Notes under the pieces: generated by a model
What the model was told of the DNA's origin: nothing
Seen by the model: the letters and a program-made list of their open reading frames with translations, nothing else
Databases searched by the model: none
In this document: positions 24,301-37,600 of the stretch, piece by piece
How positions within the stretch are numbered: the stretch's first letter is position 1
Layout: every line of letters starts with the position of its first letter
Origin: Fasciolopsis buskii
Taxonomy: Eukaryota > Platyhelminthes > Trematoda > Plagiorchiida > Fasciolidae
Reading direction: 5' to 3'
Assembly (NCBI GenBank): GCA_008360955.1
Contig: LUCM01003346.1
Coordinates: 47,454-111,453 of the forward strand
DNA: 64,000 nucleotides
Position numbers and translations under genes: made by a program

Positions 24301-27300
24301 CCACGCGGAGTAAAGCTATATGCTAACCAGTGCATCCCGAAGTTGTGAATGGGAGAACGGTCGACATTTTGATGGTTAATCGTGGCTAAGGTGAAATCAT
24401 ATTCACCGAAAAAACGGATGTGGATAAAAAGCGACGATATTAAGAATGGAGTTCTTCCTACGGAATATCACGAAATTCTATTAGTGCCAATATGACTTGG
24501 TGAGAGTGACCTGACATTCAATGAGACCATATTCTTCTCAAAAGACATTATGTCGGAAGAGGTATAGGAACCGAACGCCTCAGTCACGGTCTCTGATCTA
24601 ACTACCAGAAGGCGTTTGGCCTCTTTTCTGAATTGATCGAAAGGAGCATGAACTAGACCACCAGCCACCGGCTCCCAATGGTTTGTAAACTCCACATTTC
24701 GCTCTTCTGCTTCAGCAGAGCTGGCCGTGTCGCCAAAGGCTCGAAATGAGGTTCCCTAAGGCAACCCCCACTTCGGTTTGGGCAGCCGGGTTATTAGAAG
24801 AAGCACGGATTACGACGAACAATCAATGACTTAGAAGACGAGTCTGAGGAGCTGACATGTGATGGACCGGAAACAAATACATACATTTTGCAACGATTCT
24901 ATTAACAAAAATATGTAAACAGATGCGTGGAAAATATGAAATACCTCATTCTAGGTCACTGTACCTATTTTCGGGGACATACACGAGAGCAGTCAATAAG
25001 GACCTATTTCGTCCTGTCGCTGTACGCTGAGGCAATAAAAGATCACACGGACTAAAGTGTTAATTTGTGGTAGTTGAATGGTATATATTTATACCAAAAA
25101 TCTAATCTAGGCATGGCAATCATAAACCCCAGTTCTGTAGTAAAGTTCTTTTCAGTTTAAGACTCCGTTTTTATAACGGCTAACTTTGGGCCAACATAGA
25201 GATAGTGAAAGATCAGCTTCATGGTAATAAGCAGAAAGATTTCGAATGCAAGAACTCCACTGGCCGTGGTACTGAACCACTTAACTTGCTAATTTTGATC
25301 ATCATCTGGAGGAGCTCGGGACCCCAACCCACTGTCTTGTGGAACCGAAGTTAGTGGTACGAAGGCTGTAGGGCTCGTCTGTAGAACTCTTCCCCCTTAA
25401 AGATATTGAAAACAAAAAAATCACAAAACGTGTAAGGCGGAAACAGAAAAAGCCAACTGGTTTATCGTTGTTCATTATTTTTCCTGGTTAACTTCAGTTG
25501 CATATATACATATATATATATATATGAGTGGCTAATTTAGATGGCGAGCCACTCGCGCCACGAAAGGATCCTTGCGGCATTTTCTAGATAGAACGCTTGT
25601 GGGTGACAACACCACACGCCACCGACACTGTCGCTGCTTGTGTGCATCGGCTCATTCAGTGAGTCCGAAACCACCACATTACGGTTAACCACCAATACTA
25701 GTGGTCATTGCCCCATCGGAAAGCCGGGGAAGTGCTAGGTGAGATGCAACCCTGGGTGCCTGCCAGAACTCAGACCCTAAGAATCTTATTTGCACTGTCA
25801 CAACGAGACTAAACCTTGACGTGGTGTGATGGCTTGCGTGCCTCCATGATCCAACGAGCCATAACAGGATGGCTCATCTCTAGCCGAAGATTCAATCATG
25901 CCTGGAAGGTCAATGGCTAGAGGCCTGACGAAGTAGTCTCCCGGTCCTCCAAGTCGGGGGTTGATCGGAATTAGCAACTCAGTGAGAAAAACGAGTGGAA
26001 GAATAATTGATCCAAGTAGATGGGCTTCCACTCAGCTATTCTCCGCTGCCTTGCGGCCAGGTTTTTGTTAGAACCAGGGGATTTGGTTGAGAACCCTAAT
26101 CCTTCTTCCGCTTAGCAGCTGAACTCCCTAGCAATACCCGTCCATCAATCCCCATGAGTTGCACGCTTACAAATAGTTCCATACTGCATCGGTCGTCGCG
26201 CAGGATGTTCAGGACCGCGCTGCCCAGTGCATCGAGCGCAGGTGGGGTGGGTAGTGATAAGTATGCTACTGCTCAGAGTTCCCTCTCTTTTATTCAACCT
26301 GTCTCTTCTCTCATCTCTTTGCCCGCTCTGCCCACCTATAATGTCTCCACCGATGACACGCCCGATACTCGCAAAGGTTTGTTGTCAAGTAGTGTAGTAG
26401 GTGGTTTCAGTCTCTTAGTTTACATTTTCTTAAGTCGCGTCAGCCTCTGAATCTCAACTTCAATGTGCGCACTTTAATGCAGGCTGGCCAATAAGCGTAT
26501 TTGGCTCTAACAGTGGACTCACTTTCGTATGAGCGAAACACGAATTCAGGATTCGAGTAGAGTAATTCAACTGACTACGCCTAATGTCTCGTCAAGATAT
26601 TTCCTGCACACTTCAGGAGACGAAACAGTTCAAGCTGTGGGTTAAAATGGTATAGAAACAGTCTTAAGACTGTTTCCATACCATGTTAACCCACAGTGAG
26701 AAGGCTGAAGCAGCCCTTTTAGACTGGATCCCAGTCAACAGTTGCTTGTGCGCCCTGAAACTGCAGGGACCCGTCGGCGTCCGGAAGGATATTAGTGTTA
26801 AGCGCAGTTTATTTGTCATCTCGGCATACAGACTGTTTAGGTGGGCGATACGCCTTGCCTGCTCAGCGAACAGATAACGGGGAAAGACTTCACCAGTTTT
26901 GTGCAGACAATCGTTTGTTCCTATCTAGAACGAATTTCCAACACAGTTCGCGTCGCACAGCGACATGGCGCTCTAACTCGAGAGGAAATTTGAGTCAGAT
27001 CGACCAAACTGCGTTAATCTACCGTTGACGCGGTTCGGTTCAGGACTGTAGATCATACTGGACCACGTAAGTCAATTCGGACCACACGTTAGTTTCAATG
27101 CAATTTTCGCTGCAGCTCAACGGCAATCGACGCAGGCCACAAACCCGACTGGCTGTCGAACGACTGTCTGATTCGGCTGTTCGCAACAGCTACGAACAGA
27201 AACTATCCGAGGAACTAAGAACTCCAATGAGCAACAATATAAACTATCAGTGGGATCAAATTAAGCAGGCGATGCATTTGGCAACCGAGTTCGCCTGTGG

Positions 27301-29449
27301 TCCAAGATCTAGCGTTCATCAAAGACACTGGATCTCGCAAGGGTCGCTGGGTCTAATGGAGCAAAACCGCCAGCTGCCTAACTGCAAGGAAGTGAATAAG
27401 ATGCGTCGACAGTTGCAGCGTCAGCTGGAGAAGGACCGCGAAAACTGGTGGGTTAAGGTAGCCGAAGAGATGGAGAAAGCGGCCGCTTCAGGTAATAGTC
27501 AAACACTGTTTAAGCTTAGACACGACAGCGGTGAGCGGCGAACTTCGGTTAGTGAAGTCGTATGGGATAGGAATGGAGGGCTCATCCATAGTAAACAGCA
27601 CAGGCTGGACCGTTGAGCCCAACAATTCGAGGATCAGTTAAGCTGGCCACACGCTAACGTATTTAGTCCGACGTTTGCAGCTGCAAACCTTTGGGAGGTG
27701 TCACTTGATCCCCCAACGAAAGTGGAAGTGCAGTCGAATATTCGGCTTCTAAAGAGGGGAAAAGCTGCCGGTCCCGACGACCTTCCCCCAGTTCTCTTCA
27801 AATTGGGTGGGGAAGCTCCGGTGAAATCACTTACCTCCTTGCTTCGTGATATTTGGAACGAGGAGTGTATTCCGTTATCGTGGGGTGAGCCACTGATTGT
27901 ACCCATCTTCAAGAAGGGCACACGGAGTGACTGCAACAATCATCGTGGGATTAGTTTAATTCCGATGGTTACTAAGGTGTTAGCTTCGATACTGCTGCGC
28001 CGTTTTACACTAATTCGCGAGAGTAACATTCGCAAACAACAGGCCGAATTTCGTCCAGGTCGAGGTTGCATCGACCAGATACTCACTCTCCGACAGATAC
28101 TCGAAACGCGCCACACGCAACGCCGCCCAACGACTGTAGTCTTTTTCGACTTGAAAGGTGCTTTCGACTCAGTCGATCGACCAGCATTATTCAGTGCTCT
28201 CCACCGGAATGGTATGTCAACGAAGTTCGCAAACTTGATGAGAGCATTGTACTCGCATACATACGGTCGCATAAGGATATACGGTGAACTATCAAGTCCA
28301 TTTGAAACAACTAGTGGCGTTCGACAAGGATGTCCCATCTCTCCATTCTTGTTCAACTTCGCCATGGACGAGGTGATGGAAGATGCATAAGAAGGTCTCC
28401 AGGATGTAGGAGTCTAACTGGGAAATGGAGGGAAGCTATATGACCTAGATTACGCAGACGACGTCGTGTGTCTGTTCGAGTCCGTGGACTATGCACAACG
28501 GGCACTAGATAGACTCCCGAGATCGGTCGCTCGGTTTAGCATGTGCTTTGCACCTTCAAAGTGCAAAGTGCTGTTGTAGGACTGGACGACATTAGTGCCG
28601 AACTTGGTGCTGAGCGGAGAGGAACTAATAATTGTCGACCGTTTCACTTACCCTGGTAGCTGGGCAATGGAGGTGAACACGCGTATATCGAAGACTCGAG
28701 TGGCGTACGTTGGACTGAAGAACTTGTGGCGTCGGCCTGATATTTCACTGAAGCTGAAAGGCCGTATGTACTGTGCCGAAGTGTGATCAGTTCTGTTGTG
28801 AGACATGGAGTATGCGTGTGGGAGATATTCGTCGGTTAGAGGCTTTCGGCCACCGATATCTACATTGTATCGTCTGGGTTGGACAGAGTGACCGAGTGAG
28901 TAAAGTGGAGATCAGGAATCTAATAATAGGTGCCGGCTCTCAGAATACCTTATTTCAGTGAATGAAACTTAGTAGACTGCGCTGGTTGGATCACGTTTTG
29001 TTTATGGTGGAAACTCGTCTACCATAGCGTGCCCTATTTTGAGTTTCTCCCAAGGAATGGAAGAAGCCATGTGGACGTCAACAGATGACGTGGAAACGTG
29101 AGATGAGGAAATGTAAATCGAACGTAGGTAAAGTAAGCGTCTCAAGTCTCCATGGTTGGGGTAATAAAGACCCGTCAACTAGCTGGCTGGAGACATTGAA
29201 GGATATGGCAGTGAACCGTGAACAATGGCGATCATGTTGTCAGTTGCTATCGAATAAGAATGATTGAAAGAGTGCGTTTGTACAGTTAGACTGTGTTCCG
29301 TGTGTTGGCTGCAGCAGCATCTTAGCATTCCCCGCCTGTGTAGGTCAACTCCGTGTTTCCCTTGGATATTCACTCTTTTCATAGAAACGTGTAACTCTGG
29401 GGAAAAGACAGCGGTCAGTGAGGCTTGGCTTGCTGTTTAACGTTGATGG

Positions 29450-29482
<33 letters not shown>

Positions 29483-31655
29483 TTTAATCAATAATAAAAA
29501 GAAGTGAAAGATAAAAGCTTGAGTTAATATGGGGATGGGCTCCGAATGGTGCCGATAGATGAAGAAGTTCCGGGGGCAACTGGATTCCAATTCGGGGCAA
29601 TCAAGAAGTGCAAACCACAAGGATGACCTTAGGACCATCACATCAACTGAGGCATGCAAAATTGGATGGAAAGCGAAATCAATAAATTATGCACGAACGG
29701 CGTTGGAATAAACAGAATGAGAGACTATCAAGATTAGAATTGGAGAAATTCCGCTGTCGGAGTTTTGATAATTGTGTTTATGCGCTGTCATCCATGGTCA
29801 TTGGTATAACTAAATCCATCAATCCGGTCAATGTGTTAGACAGTAATGATCTACCAAAAGATGAAGAGATGCGTAGCAAACAGTTTAGCGACCCGAATGT
29901 TTACGAATTCTGATGATATCCTACACGGATCAGGTAAACAAACTGATTCCGGACAAATTTTCTATGGCGGATCGTGAGGTGACACAAACTGCTCATTTGC
30001 GCATTCGCGCCTTTTGCTGTTTCAGGTACAAAAAATACATGACGGGGGTAAGCGAAAAAATTTTCTGTTGTTCGAAAAATACCATACTTATTGAATTTCC
30101 TGGCGTGTAAAACGAGGATGCACCAGGTGAAGAGAAATTCAATCTTAATTTGAACGGAACAGTAATGCGTGAAGAGGGTCGATAAGAGAATTGAACAATA
30201 ATGAACGACAAAAGGAAAGATGGAATACTCGGTACAACGTGGACACCTGGTTAAAACTCACTTGACAGCAAATGCAAAGACGTTACAACATAGAAAACAA
30301 ACAACCGTCAACAGCAAGATCGCACTCGAGAGTACAATCTTCAACTGAGTGCACGTGATTCGAACATTTATATCATGCTGTAGAAGATGGTACGACCACA
30401 ACGAATGGAGAAAGTAACCGACCTCGTAGCGAAAACCAATTAGAAGCAGTTAGCCGAAGGACCAACAACGACTATGTCAAAAGCGTTCCCCAACAGACAA
30501 AGGCCGCGGTAGCAACAAACAGGCGCGGCAGAACCAGATAGATGGATAAATAGATAGATAGACAGCATCGGTGAGAGTGATAGTTCAAGTCATCACTTGG
30601 GACAATCGGACCAGCACAGTCAGGGGGAGGCCCAAAAGAAGGAACGCACGAGTGTTCGGCACACAGTCGAATCAGACCGAGAATGCTCAACTAGTCAGAA
30701 CATGGATCTCACGTGAGTATGCTTTGGAAAAGAGCAATAAACGTGGCCGAGTAAAGTTTGGAAACTGTGACTTGTTTCGCTACGCAATAAAAGCGTGACC
30801 TATCCGTCTGCCTTATTTCTACAATACGATAGTTATCTGAGGTTGAGTTGATATTTTGCAGCTATCGGACGTGAAGCAGACTATACAGTTATAACTGCGT
30901 CGTCTCGCAGTTAATGGGGGTTCAAACTTCACTAGAGCCAGTCAAATTGGTTGTTTAGCGCACCTGGTCGGCCGAGACTTTGGGGCCCCCTGCAAATCAA
31001 AGCTCCATGGTTATGACTGCTGATCCTATTCGTTAGAGCAATGGATCTTAGAGTCTACAGGCCATTCAGTAGTATTTTTACTGCGAATATGTATTGAGGA
31101 TCAGACTGGGCTAGTGGGCCGTAGACCTCGAAAGCGATTTCAAACGAAAATACGTGCATCAGAACAACCGATTAAATCGACTGAATAAAATCGACACCTT
31201 CCGACGGCCGTGTAAGAACTCACCACTTCAAACAGACGTCGTAACAGGAACGATTTGCGAATGAACGAGGTTCGAGGAAAATTCAACTCATAGCACAACG
31301 TCGGAGCGAATATGAAGTAGTACATATTGCTCAAAGCGATATTTTGTGGATAGGAAATGTACCGAAGCGAACCGAATTCACTCATTTCGCCGGGGAAAAG
31401 AGAACTGTGCAACTCGTGATCGATTGCATCTAACAGATTGGTATATTGCTCCGTTGATCCAACACTATATCTTGTAGGACGATTACGTTCCACTACGTTC
31501 GAGAAACAGCGCTGTCGACCTTCGAATTGGGAGAGCAATAAAGACATCACATTTAGACGAGCAGTTATAAAAATTTGAAATTCTAATGAGGAAAAGCAAA
31601 CTTTTAGTAATATTAACTTTGCACTGTTCGAAAAATGTGAACAGTGCATATAGTC

Positions 31656-31697
<42 letters not shown>

Positions 31698-34600
31698 ACG
31701 CTGTTACATACTTTGGGGATTTGGTGAAGCGGATCTTCGTTTCCCAGTCAGTGGCGATTTGGATAACTCGTCTTTTTTCACGGACGGCAATGGACTAACC
31801 GAGCGCTGTCGCCTTCGTAAATACTGATTCAAAGTGCCGCCTTCTGTCTCCAGCTTTCCGTGAGGCACCTCTAAACTTGTTGCAGGGGCAGCAGTACTCG
31901 CGCTATCGGTCACAGCTGTCGCCTTTCCCGAATTAGTAATAGTTTCGGTCCTGGAATTTTGGGCAGCCGCAAGCACTGGAGCAGACGGTCGGGATGGCGT
32001 GTGTTCACGTTTGCCGGTGCCCTTTATTTTTGACAGGAAAACATCGTTTTCCTCGGATTGAACTTTTCGGCACCAACGATTCACATCGCCATAGGACCAC
32101 AGTTTGAGAAACAAGACTGTGTAGACGGAAAGTACTGGTGCACTGAACACTGCAGATAATGGAGTAGAATCGATAAAATAATACCATATAATCCATTTTG
32201 GACATAAAAACAGTGAATAATAATGACTGACATTAGAAGGACGTTAACAGTGGCGGCAGACTTCTAACACATGATATATTTGGACATGCGAAATCGAGAG
32301 ACAGCAACACCAAAGGTAATCTATAAGCCGCGAAAACCTAAACGCGGATGGCAGACGGTTATGGAAAAATATGATCCCCTTGGCTGGTCAGGCTGGTAGG
32401 CGACGCAACAGCACGTGACACGCGTTAACCTAATGGAGAACGAGGATGAAGGCTGGTTTTATTTACGAAATAATTAGCCGAATTGCATAAGCTGACCAAC
32501 GAAGTTGCTAGGCTATCCGACTTGGTTGACGATTTACAATCGTAGGGGTAATTTCATGCTTATACATGTATATAAATATACATATTTTTAGTCAGTAGTA
32601 TGTACACGAATAAACCGAGAGTCCCAGAAGTATGCGACCGGTTTCGCGGTCACTGACGCTCATCAGGCATGCGTGCCCGGCACCCTCGTGTCGACTCACC
32701 TACATACTTGAACACTCTGATCTTAAGTTTTCACCAGACTATATATATTTACATATAGCGACGTAGCAAAAACCTGTGTAGGGATCACGATCGCCGGAAC
32801 CATGGCGAATGAGGAAAACGATAAAAGATAAAATGGAAAGAAACAGCAACATTGTGCAGAACTAACCGTATCTATAACATTTTAGCTTTTACTAAAAAAG
32901 CAACTAACTAGGTTTTGTGGTAGGATAAAAATGACCAACGAAAGTCAGGTAACTTTTGTCATTCTCGTCAATCCTATCATAAATATTCAAGTTAACTTTC
33001 GTACTAATCACGAAACCTTACAACAAGGACCAGCACGAAATGTCGCAATTTCTAGAATTGACCCATTTTTCGAATAACATTGGAGTACGACATCTGAGGT
33101 CGACTGTATGGATATTATTCGGTCGACAAACACTTTGTACGCAACTAGACGAACGCAATACGGAATGAGGTACGAGAAAAATAACATTGTTATAGTGAAC
33201 ATAATATGCTGGCAATTTCATAAGCTCAGATAAACCTTCGTGCAGTTCTACCATCAGGTGGTTCCGCATCCACTGTTCGCGTACGGCGATTGCAGTATCT
33301 GGGTGTCAATCACATCTAGCCTCATAAACAGTGGCGTTTTTGAAAGGTCATCTAAGACGAAAATTAGATTGCGACCAAAACGGGTGTTTCTTTTGTCATA
33401 CTTTCGAAGCCACGCAGACAGCTGATAACTCTGTTTGATTATCGCAACTTGTCTTCTGGATGGGAAGTAATATCCAACTATTTAGCACATAGCTTTGCAC
33501 GTGTGAGAAATGCGATCTGAAGAACTCGTTAATTTTGTTCCCTCGGTCAATTCATGGATAAGGAAGCAAGTTTCGCTCCATGTTTTTTGCCGGTCTAACC
33601 ATGTTCCTCTTGCGCTCTGCAATTCTGGTTTGAAGATACCAGCTTGTTCGTAAATATTCAGCGGAAAATCATTTACACTTGATTTTGCTAGTGCACTCTT
33701 CCCTGACCACAACGTTGCATTGTAACAGTGAACATACAGATTGAACATGTCAAAACGATGCGTCCAATTCGTAGTACAGCAAAAATGCGTTAAGCTTCAA
33801 CAAACTTAAATGTCGAAACTTTTAAGAAAACTTACGTGGATTGAAATCGTGCGACAAAATGGTCGCCGTTGGAAACGCAAGAACACAGATCAAGTTCCCC
33901 CAGCATAAGAATACGGCTGCACGATTTCCTATCTTTCCGCGAACAACTGCATGTTCCACGAGCCAGGCAACGCAGATGAAAAGATTCGTACCTTTGAAGT
34001 ACACGGAAAAATTTGAAAGGAAGGAAATTCTGTTAGTTTTTTTGCGGCCATTTGTGCACCGGGTTGTGCCGTGCAGAAGTATGAATGACCGACCAAAAAA
34101 GGTCAGGACGACAGCAGGACAAGATAATGCCATAGAAAGAACTTTCGGATCTTATGTCCAATGCAAGATCTCGAGAAATTAAATCTGGAATAAACGATAC
34201 AACAGATTAAATAAAATGGAAACTTTCAAGTGTCAGTCATCTGGAATGCAGAGGAACGGCAACTGTGGCAACTGATATCATCAATCCTTCTTGTAATCGT
34301 GCTATTAGTAAAGTAAGACCACAAAAGAGGATAAAAACTTTATCCTCATAAAGTGGTGTGCGATAAACTACCCTCGTCCGGATTAACAATGTATCCTGTA
34401 GTGAAAAGTGTCCCCGATAAGAACAGCACTTAAGTTAGCAAACTGCCATGAACCGTGTTGCAGCTTTAGCCTCCGCGGTTGCTGTCGTTTACCTAACTTT
34501 CGCCTGTAACCGGAAGCAACTAAGATATGCAATAATGATCACACTCAGATTAATCGTTTGACGGTCAGATTTAACTACAGTGAGAATAAACAAGACCCAA

Positions 34601-37600
34601 AACATTCGGTGACAAGGCATCCGGTTCCCTGAATGGAAGGATCATGTCTACGATGTGATTCAACGGCTACGAAATAAATCTTTTTGGCTAACAGACCCAT
34701 ATGACCCCGCAATATGGATCTAATTTCACCAAATAGTTAATGAGCTCCGCCGAAGCCACCGATAGCCATGCACCAACAGGCTGCTGCCTTGATATCCTTA
34801 ATCGGTCTTGGAAACGCCGGTGATATCTCCAACGCCTAACCTGAGTTTCAGAATACCATAATAAAGTAAACAGCGAAAAAAGGCGACCGTGCAGAATTTG
34901 GACGGAACAGATTAAGGGGCTCGGTGGGGATAAGTACGCATTAGGACCCAGTGATATCTCATCACAGTCTATGTCTCAAGTCGGTAACTAATATTACCTG
35001 TTGCTCAATAGATAGAAGGTCACGAGAGGCTGAGAGTTGTTTAGATTATTGATTTCATGTTGTCAGCAGCATGCTTTGCATATGGATGGATGGCCAAAAT
35101 TTCCTCGGAATCCCATGGCGGGTTTTGCAGTTAATCCCAATCGTCAGGTGTGCGTACCCAGCACTCTCTTGTTCAGCCATACTCGTGCACTCTTATGTTA
35201 GATTGGCATTAGGATTTGAATTAAGTCGATGGAGATGACTGAACATGGGAGTACCGAGTACGTATATCCCACAAGAAGCAGTAATCGCGAAACCGGCCGT
35301 GCGCTTCGGGAAGATTTTGTTCATCCATCCGTAAGTGAAACACAACTAAAAACAAAAACCCATGTTTTCGAGCTTTGCGTCTTCTTCCTGAAGAGTAGCT
35401 TTGCTTAGCTGAGGAAAAACCCCCGACGATTCTTACATGGATACGTCATTCACCCAGACCCTTAACGAAAGCTTCGGACTATCTTAGCATGTGATTAGTT
35501 TTCGTTGAGCGCTGACAACTTCAGTTTACAGCTGCCTACAACAGTCCTCAATCCACCGGATTCTACGCACGAAATCTCAAGAACGAATTACGAAAACATC
35601 ATCTAAGATTCTGGCCAATGAACCAGACACTGCTTTAAGGTGCAACTAATTCTGGGCTACACATAAACCAATTTGTAACTCGGCAGAGTGGAATGTTATT
35701 GGCAACGTTTGAAAAACTTTTGTAGGCAACCTACAACTAAATGGTACAGAAAGATTCAAATCAATGACTACTTGCAGATTACGACCAAATGATGCCAACA
35801 GTTTTCAAAAAAGGGACGATGTGCAATGGTGGTAGACGGTTCCGTCGGCCCCTGGGATGCATCACGGTCTTTTCTGTTAAGGCCAACCGTGGTTTGCCAC
35901 TCCGAGCCTTACGGTTGTGTTGCTGTTTTCACTTAAATCAATCAAGAAAACAGTCCATCATATAGAAATTCAATCGCCTGCGTTCACGCTATGCTCAAAA
36001 TACCGACGAAAATTTACATTCATAGTTCGAACCGCAATAACCAGTTTGTGAGTCACCTACGCCAATCATCTCGATTCGCCTAATTTTGACAGAAGCCCAA
36101 ATTCTCCCCTTGGGCAGATAATACTCACATTCAGTTCCCCAACGATTTTCTCCATTCTTTCTTTTCTACCGAAGTTGGTGACTATGCTCACATCGACAAA
36201 ACTGTCGTATTGTGGTGGAATCCTCATCTGGACGTTCCAGCCGCGAATTCCTACTAAAGTCGTTGAAATTTCAGTTCCCCTCCCCCATTCATAATTTTTC
36301 AGTATCAATCATTTCACACATAGTATGCTTCTCCTAAATTCCACTTAGTATTTTTAGGGAATCGGATAAAAATAGGACACCAATCACATGAGTAAAAGAA
36401 CAAGTATGATCACAGGATAGATCGAATCCAGACATTGCTCGTTTGCTTCTCAACTGTGTCCAAGCATTCGTATGATGATTGACTCTGGAAAACGACAGTG
36501 GCAGTAAACATCAAAAACCACATAAGAAGATGACGCGGCAACGTGGAGTGAGGAAATGTACAGCAAACGTAGTTAGATAAAGTAGGCGTCTCACGTCTTC
36601 ATGGTTGGGGTCCGAAAGACTCGTCAACTAGTTGGCTGGATACACTGAAGAATATGACAGTGAACCGCGAACAGTGGCGATCGTGTTGTCATTTTCTATT
36701 AAATCAGAATGATTGAGAAGGTGCGCTTGTATAGTTAGACTGTGTTCTGTTTGTTGGCTACAGCAGCGCCTTATCTTTTCTCACCTGTTCCCCTGGGATA
36801 TTCACTCTTATTATAGACATATGTAACCTTGGAGAAAAGGTAACAGCCAGTGAGGCTTGCCTTGCTATTTAACAATGAACGATGACGATGGCACAGGAGG
36901 ATTCGATAGGAGGAACAGAAGTCGCCGGAATCACGAAGACAGCAGACGGACGGCGGTCACATGTATCAGTCTTCTTGTCTCCACAATCCTTATTGGGGAA
37001 GCACCGGACTGATCACAAATTCCAGCTGCTTTCACCAATCAGGCTAATGGCAGTTGCCTCTGCAAACCGTAGATGAGGGTCGGATTTTTGACAGCCTGTT
37101 TCAGATTGCTTGTCTGTTAACGCTGAATTTGTCGCAATCATGTTTCTTTTCCCTCATATTTTATCTCACTAATGAAACAACGACGTATATCATTTTTCAA
37201 GGGCGTAGCCGCCAACTAAGGGCTAGCAAGTGGGAAAAGTGACCCGCGGTAGGAGGATGTAGACTCACACCTTCAAGGTGAGGCGCCATGACTTCAACCG
37301 CTCGACCAGGAACGGTTGACTAGACGTTTTGCGAACGAGCTGTCTCGTATCTACGATGTTTTAGTGCCAGATATTCATGAATATGTCCCAAAGTCGTCAC
37401 ATATAGTTGTCTACCGGTCCTTTAAATGTACTTGCTAAGACAAACGCGCTGAAAGAGACAGACATATGAGGTAACCAGAGAGTCGAGTTAGTGTAGGATA
37501 GATTCACTAAACATTCGTTTCGTGTTGCGCAACCCTACTAGAGTAACAGCATAATATATCCTCCTGACAACACGTCCTAACCCTCAGTCTGTTCGACTAC

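Larger units (their letters stand above)
25795..29481 (+). mobile_element. RTE-type LINE, near full-length copy A
   Basis: About 3.7 kb: a 5' untranslated region starting CTGTCACAACGAGACT, shared with the copies at 39327 and 63295; an ORF with endonuclease and reverse transcriptase; a 3' tail shared with the fragments ending near 3915 and 36885; and a terminal (AAT)n tract (29450-29481), the simple-repeat tail typical of RTE elements. It lies in DGAT1 intron 6, antisense to DGAT1. Internal deletions in the endonuclease, frameshifts and a palindromic insertion (26635-26696) make it inactive. Confidence 0.92.
17045..31223 (-). other. DGAT1: DGAT1 intron 6 (14.2 kb)
   Basis: The largest intron. 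It contains a Penelope fragment with terminal repeats (19413-20062), two dispersed repeats (20425-20610, 23060-23330), a (TA)n run near 25503-25526 and a full-length RTE LINE (25795-29481). The rest has no gene I can support. Confidence 0.65.

Noticed and set aside
29689..29913. 74-codon + strand ORF downstream of LINE copy A
   Set aside because: Charged and protein-like, but without recognisable domain or splice context; it lies inside a DGAT1 intron.
33008..33269. Additional DGAT1 exon between exons 4 and 5
   Set aside because: The open frames here match no DGAT1 segment, and exons 4 and 5 already join in phase with continuous homology.
37240..37325. Leucine- or serine-type tRNA gene on the - strand
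   Set aside because: A-box and an anticodon-like arm exist, but the T arm and acceptor stem do not form; treated as a SINE fragment.
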